DNA from: Thioalkalivibrio sp. ALE14
GTDB taxonomy: Bacteria; Pseudomonadota; Gammaproteobacteria; Ectothiorhodospirales; Ectothiorhodospiraceae
DNA: 64,000 bases
Assembly (NCBI RefSeq): GCF_000376845.1
Contig: NZ_AQXY01000030.1
Location: 186,001-250,000, forward strand
Direction of reading: 5' to 3'
The translations under genes and the position numbers were made by a program. The notes beneath the pieces are model-generated. The model had not been told where the DNA came from, did no database searches, and saw only the letters and a list, made by a program, of their open reading frames with translations. Below are positions 60,487-64,000 of the stretch, piece after piece; the stretch's first letter is position 1, and every line of letters begins with the position of its first letter.

Positions 60487-62109
60487 ATGGATGAGCAGTC
60501 CACCCCCGGTCTGACGCAAACCCGCCTCGGCGGCTTTGGCGTGATCTGCAGCCCGGTCTTCTATACCGCCAGCCTCGTAATTGCCGCTTTCGTGCTGTTC
60601 GGGGCGATCTTCCCGGAGCGCGCGGAGACGATCTTCAATCAGTTGCAAAGCGGCATCGGGGAGTATCTCGGCTGGTATTACATGCTGGTCGTGACGGTGT
60701 TCCTGGTCTTTTCCCTGTACCTGATGTTCAGCCGCTACGGCGGCGTGCGCCTGGGCGATCAGTTCGAGACCCCGCGTTTCAGCTACGCGGCGTGGTTTGC
60801 GATGCTGTTCTCCGCGGGCATGGGCATCGGGCTGCTGTTCTGGAGCATTGCCGAGCCGATGTTCCACTACCTGAGCCCGCCGCATGCGGAGGGAGAAAGT
60901 GTCGAAGCGGCCACCGAGGCCATGCGCTACACGTTCTTCCACTGGGGCCTGCATGCCTGGGCGATCTATATCGTCGTCGGCCTGTCGCTGGCCTACTACG
61001 CCTATCGTCACAACCTGCCGCTGCTGATCCGCTCGTCGCTGTACCCGTTCATCGGTGACCGGATCTACGGCCCGTGGGGGCATCTGGTCGACGTGGTGGC
61101 GCTGTTCGGCACCATGTTCGGCGTGGCGACCTCGCTGGGCCTCGGCGTCATGCAGATCAACTCGGGCCTGAACTTCGTGTTCGGGATCGAGGAATCCACC
61201 GCCATGCAGATCATCCTGGTGGCGATCATCACCATGATCGCCGTGGTCTCGGTCGCCCTCGGCGTCGACAAGGGCATCAAGCGCCTGTCGAACTTCAATA
61301 TCGGACTGGCCGCGATCCTGATCGCCCTGATGCTGGTGATGGGTCCGACCCTGTTCATCCTGCGCATCCTGGTGGAAAGCACCGGCGTCTACGTGCAGTT
61401 CCTGCCCGAGATGAGCCTGTGGGCCGACACCATCGAGGATTCCGGCTGGGCGACCTCCTGGACCATCTTCTACTGGGGCTGGTGGATCTCCTGGGCCCCG
61501 TACGTCGGCATGTTCATCGCGCGCGTCTCGCGCGGGCGGACCATTCGCGAGTTCGTCGCCGGGGTGCTGCTGGCCCCGACCGCCGCGGCCTTCGTCTGGC
61601 TGGCCGTGTTCGGCGGTACCGCGATGAGCTACGAGCTCGACGGCGTGGCGGACCTGTCCAGCGCGGTGTCGGAGAACGTGTCCACCGCGCTGTTCGTGAC
61701 CCTTCAGGCCCTGCCGCTCTTTGACTGGCTGTCCGTGGTGGTAATGGCGGCAGCGACAGTGCTGATCGTCACCTTCTTCGTGACCTCCTCGGACTCCGGC
61801 TCGCTGGTGATCGACACCCTGGCCTCCGGTGACGTGCGCAACCCGACCGTCACCCAGCGCGTGTACTGGGCCATCATCGAGGGGGTGGTCGCCTCCATTC
61901 TGCTGCTGGCGGGCGGTCTTGCCGCGCTTCAGGCGGCCGCGATCAGTGTCGGGCTGCCCTTCTCGGTCATCATGCTGATCATGGTGTTCGGCCTGTGGCG
62001 AAGCCTGCACCAGACCGAGGCGGTCACGCCGAGCAAGTACCAGAAAGAGGCCCCGCCGCCGCATACCCTGTTCGGGTATACGGACGATCTGGATGACAAG
62101 ATCAAGTAG
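60487..62109 (+). CDS. BCCT-family betaine/choline transporter
   Basis: The 540-aa protein has twelve helices. The family motif GMGIGLLFWSIAEPMFHY is near 111-128, and the Trp-rich substrate region IFYWGWWISWAPYVGMFIARVSRGRTIREFV is split near 325-355. Retained Gly-Met-Gly-Ile-Gly suggests Na+-coupled uptake as in BetP. It would import glycine betaine or a similar osmolyte, fitting a saline habitat. No choline-oxidation genes are near. The 179-bp leader has no recognised element. Confidence 0.93.
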   Translation: MDEQSTPGLTQTRLGGFGVICSPVFYTASLVIAAFVLFGAIFPERAETIFNQLQSGIGEYLGWYYMLVVTVFLVFSLYLMFSRYGGVRLGDQFETPRFSYAAWFAMLFSAGMGIGLLFWSIAEPMFHYLSPPHAEGESVEAATEAMRYTFFHWGLHAWAIYIVVGLSLAYYAYRHNLPLLIRSSLYPFIGDRIYGPWGHLVDVVALFGTMFGVATSLGLGVMQINSGLNFVFGIEESTAMQIILVAIITMIAVVSVALGVDKGIKRLSNFNIGLAAILIALMLVMGPTLFILRILVESTGVYVQFLPEMSLWADTIEDSGWATSWTIFYWGWWISWAPYVGMFIARVSRGRTIREFVAGVLLAPTAAAFVWLAVFGGTAMSYELDGVADLSSAVSENVSTALFVTLQALPLFDWLSVVVMAAATVLIVTFFVTSSDSGSLVIDTLASGDVRNPTVTQRVYWAIIEGVVASILLLAGGLAALQAAAISVGLPFSVIMLIMVFGLWRSLHQTEAVTPSKYQKEAPPPHTLFGYTDDLDDKIK

Positions 62110-62118
62110 GGGGTAACT

Positions 62119-63000
62119 ATGGCTGCGTCCCGAGTGGCGCTGCTGGGATGCGGGCTCATGGGGCAACCCATGGGCCTGCGTCTTTTGCAGGCCGGATTTC
62201 CCGTTGTGGCCTACAACCGCACGCTCGCGCGCGCGAGCGATCTGGCGGCCGACGGGGTCACCGTCCATAGTGACCCCGCCGCGGCCGTCGCGGAGGCGGA
62301 CGTGCTGGTGCTGATGCTCAGCGACGCCGCCGCCATCGGCAGCGTGCTCGACGACCTGCCGGACGGGGCGCTGGATGGGCGCTGCGTGATCCAGATGGCG
62401 ACCATTCTGCCGGCTGAGAGCCGCGCCCTGGCACAGCGGGTGCGGGCCGCGGGGGCGTGCTATCTCGAGGCGCCGGTGCTGGGCTCCATCCCGGAGGCGC
62501 GCGACGGCCGGCTGCTGATCATGGCGGGAGCCGACAGCGAGGCCGATTTTGCCCGGGCCCGGCCGGTGCTGGCGGCCCTGGGCGACACGCCCCGGCATGT
62601 CGGAACCGTGGGTCAGGGCGCGGCCCTGAAGCTCGCCTTCAACCAGCTGATCGCCAGCCTGACCGCCGCGTTTTCTCTGAGTCTGGGGCTGGTTCGCCGC
62701 GAGGGGGTGGAGCTGGATACCTTCATGGGTATCCTGCGCGACAGCGCCCTGTATGCCCCGACCTTCGACAAGAAGCTGGACAAGATGGTCTCCGGGGACT
62801 TCGGGACCGCAAATTTTCCGGTCAAGCACCTGCTGAAGGATGTGCGCCTGACCGAGCAGGCGGTGGAGGATGCCCAGCTGGTGGGGCCGTGGCTGCCATT
62901 GCTGGCGGATCTCCTGGACCGGGTCCGCGAGCAGGGCCTGGCCGACGCCGATTACTCGGCCATCTATTCGGTGATTGCCCCGGAAACCCGGAGTTCATGA
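62119..63000 (+). CDS. 3-hydroxyisobutyrate dehydrogenase-family (beta-hydroxyacid) reductase
   Basis: The 293-aa NAD(P)-dependent enzyme has the Rossmann motif LLGCGLMGQPMGLRLLQAG near 8-26, where the second position is Cys in place of the usual Gly. Substrate motif YLEAPVLGSIPEAR is followed by catalytic Lys in GQGAALKLAFNQ, with FPVKHLLKD near the end. Family members include hydroxyisobutyrate, tartronate semialdehyde and succinic semialdehyde/glyoxylate reductases. The specificity is not determined. The gene is 9 bp after the BCCT gene. Confidence 0.87.
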   Translation: MAASRVALLGCGLMGQPMGLRLLQAGFPVVAYNRTLARASDLAADGVTVHSDPAAAVAEADVLVLMLSDAAAIGSVLDDLPDGALDGRCVIQMATILPAESRALAQRVRAAGACYLEAPVLGSIPEARDGRLLIMAGADSEADFARARPVLAALGDTPRHVGTVGQGAALKLAFNQLIASLTAAFSLSLGLVRREGVELDTFMGILRDSALYAPTFDKKLDKMVSGDFGTANFPVKHLLKDVRLTEQAVEDAQLVGPWLPLLADLLDRVREQGLADADYSAIYSVIAPETRSS

Positions 63001-63369
63001 GGCACATACGGCGGCCCTTATGCACAGCGCACGCCGATGCTCCGCAAGGCGTAGCCGCCCCGGCTGCGCCCTCGTGGTTTCGGATTTTCGGGCTTTTCGG
63101 CCTTTAAAAAACAATTACTTGAGCAGGGTTCCCGCGGGATATTGGCGTTCGCCCCTTGACCATTGGGGCGCGCCCTGTTCCGGGCGAGACAATTCGTCCA
63201 CAAAGTTATCCACAGGTTGTCCGGGCCACTAAAACCGCTTTCTTATTCAGGGGTTTGTCGCCCGGATTTCAAATGGCCTCCCCAGAAGGTCGCGTAACCC
63301 GGTCTTGCGCTCGAGCACCGGGCTCGGCTACCCTAACGGACTTTTCGCCAGAACCTGCGTGAGCCGACC
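63001..63369. other. Intergenic region before rpmE (369 bp)
   Basis: No gene is seen. It holds an A-rich tract (TTTAAAAAACAATTACTTG, about 63103-63121), the DnaA-box cluster listed separately, and a weak sigma70-like pair TTGCGC (63305-63310) and TACCCT (63329-63334), 18-bp spacing, that could serve rpmE. Confidence 0.45.
63195..63214. promoter_or_regulatory. DnaA-box-like pair
   Basis: A perfect DnaA box TTATCCACA is at 63206-63214. It is preceded by TCGTCCACA at 63195-63203, with two mismatches. It could be a DnaA regulatory site or chance; no replication-initiation gene is nearby. Confidence 0.4.
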
Positions 63370-63576
63370 ATGAAAGCCGACATCCATCCGAACTATCACA
63401 ACGTCAAGGTTATCTGCAGCTGCGGTACGCAGTTCGAGACCCGTTCCACCCTCTCGTCCGGCGACGAGATGCATGTGGACGTGTGCTCGCAGTGCCACCC
63501 GTTCTACACCGGCAAGCAGAAGATCGTTGATACCGCCGGCCAGGTCGACAAGTTCAACCGCCGCTTCGCATTCTGA
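63370..63576 (+). CDS. rpmE: 50S ribosomal protein L31, zinc-binding form
   Basis: The 68-aa L31 opens [19 protein letters not shown]. Cys16, Cys18, Cys39 and Cys42 form the zinc ribbon of the C+ type, which serves as a zinc reserve and is replaced by a Cys-free paralogue in zinc-poor cells. [20 protein letters not shown] is the family C-terminus. Confidence 0.97.
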   Translation: MKADIHPNYHNVKVICSCGTQFETRSTLSSGDEMHVDVCSQCHPFYTGKQKIVDTAGQVDKFNRRFAF

Positions 63577-63625
63577 AGCTGCGGCGCGCCGCCTGGCGCG
63601 CAACGTGACCGGACGCGGGACCGCG

Positions 63626-64000
63626 ATGGCGGGCCGTGTTCGACGCGACGAGGGCGTCCTGCGGGGCGCCCTCGTCTGCGTTGTGGGCCTGGTGCTCCTG
63701 TTGCTGGCGGGGGCGGGCGCGGCCGAGTGCCGGCTGGAAAATCAGGATCCGCGTGGTCTGCAGGAGGTGACGGTCGAGCGCGTTCTGGGCTTCGACGAAC
63801 TGCGACTGACCGACGGACGCGGCGTTCGCCTGATCGGCCTGGCCCCGGCTGCCCCGTTGCGGGAGGTCATGGCCCCGCTGCGCGACCTGCGCCTGCATGA
63901 AGGGTTGCGCGCCGCCCTCGAAGCCCGCCTGGACGAGACCGGCTATCGCCTGATCCTGCGCCCGGGGCGCCCTGCCCGGGATGCGCAGGGGCGGCCGCGC
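63626..64000 (+). CDS. Exported SNase-like (thermonuclease-fold) protein, 3' truncated
   Basis: 125 codons are visible and the gene runs off the window. An N-terminal hydrophobic signal (VCVVGLVLLLLAGAGAA) is followed by Cys and then a beta-barrel-like segment VERVLGFDELRLTDGRGVRLIGLAP. It resembles the first strands of staphylococcal-nuclease domains (usual V-x-DGDT-x-RLIGID). The usual Asp-Gly-Asp is FDE and the Asp after RLIG is missing, so nuclease activity is doubtful. A GTG seven codons upstream (63605) is an alternative start. The evidence is partial. Confidence 0.5.
   Translation, partial: MAGRVRRDEGVLRGALVCVVGLVLLLLAGAGAAECRLENQDPRGLQEVTVERVLGFDELRLTDGRGVRLIGLAPAAPLREVMAPLRDLRLHEGLRAALEARLDETGYRLILRPGRPARDAQGRPR

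Noticed and set aside
60361-62829. 822-codon minus-strand frame across rsmD end, BCCT and dehydrogenase genes
   Set aside because: Spans several real genes in antisense; His/Gln/Arg-rich composition typical of GC-rich shadows.
63001-63369. Possible replication origin because of DnaA boxes and an A-rich tract
   Set aside because: Only one perfect box; no dnaA, dnaN, gidA or parAB nearby.

Overview
The window is GC-rich, gene-dense chromosomal DNA from a sulfur-oxidising gammaproteobacterium. The closest fit is a Thioalkalivibrio-like member of the Ectothiorhodospiraceae. The evidence is a full cytoplasmic sulfite-oxidation inventory: sat, aprMBA and two complete SoeABC-type molybdoenzyme operons. 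A cbb3 oxidase locus, a BCCT compatible-solute transporter (saline habitat), a PPi-type phosphofructokinase and gammaproteobacterial housekeeping genes agree with this. The genus is inference; no rRNA gene is present.

Layout. 1-6.6 kb: 3' end of ntrC, an inverted-repeat element, pyrD and trmL head-to-head on overlapping start codons, a dienelactone-hydrolase-like protein with a broken triad, pfk, adk and an unknown 388-aa protein. 6.7-11.3 kb (minus): soeABC copy 1. 11.5-19.1 kb: a phosphodiesterase, a CBS-domain protein, sat (minus), then aprM-aprB-aprA followed by three small accessory genes, one only 54 codons. 19.4-24.2 kb: a porin, then a periplasmic protein coupled to a TonB-dependent receptor. 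24.2-28.3 kb: a rhomboid protease between inverted copies of a small repeat, a SulP transporter, a UspA protein and a second cluster of small repeats. 28.3-34.5 kb: moaA, soeABC copy 2 and a 44-aa membrane protein. 34.7-44.1 kb: an RfaH-like protein, tRNA-Arg(CCG), a dihaem cytochrome c, comM, ubiK, a pteridine reductase, a MidA-type methyltransferase, tsaD, plsY and bioH-bioC. 44.3-53.2 kb: ccoNOQP and ccoG-fixH-ccoI-ccoS plus a 33-aa membrane peptide, with an FNR/ANR box at the start. 53.3-57 kb (minus): rpoH, ftsX, ftsE, ftsY. 57-64 kb: an M16 peptidase pair, rsmD, a BCCT transporter, a 3-hydroxyisobutyrate-dehydrogenase-like enzyme, rpmE and a truncated nuclease-like gene.

How it fits together. 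Sulfite can be oxidised directly by the two Soe complexes, which would feed the quinone pool through their DmsC-type anchors. It can also be oxidised through APS by AprBA (membrane partner AprM), with ATP sulfurylase releasing ATP and sulfate. Electrons would reach the cbb3 oxidase. MoaA next to soe copy 2 supplies an early step of molybdenum cofactor synthesis.

The points most worth a second look are a near-perfect CIRCE/HrcA operator in front of rpoH, an unannotated 33-aa membrane peptide ending the cbb3 assembly cluster, the two Soe systems 18 kb apart, the small genes trailing aprA, and inverted small mobile repeats around the rhomboid gene.
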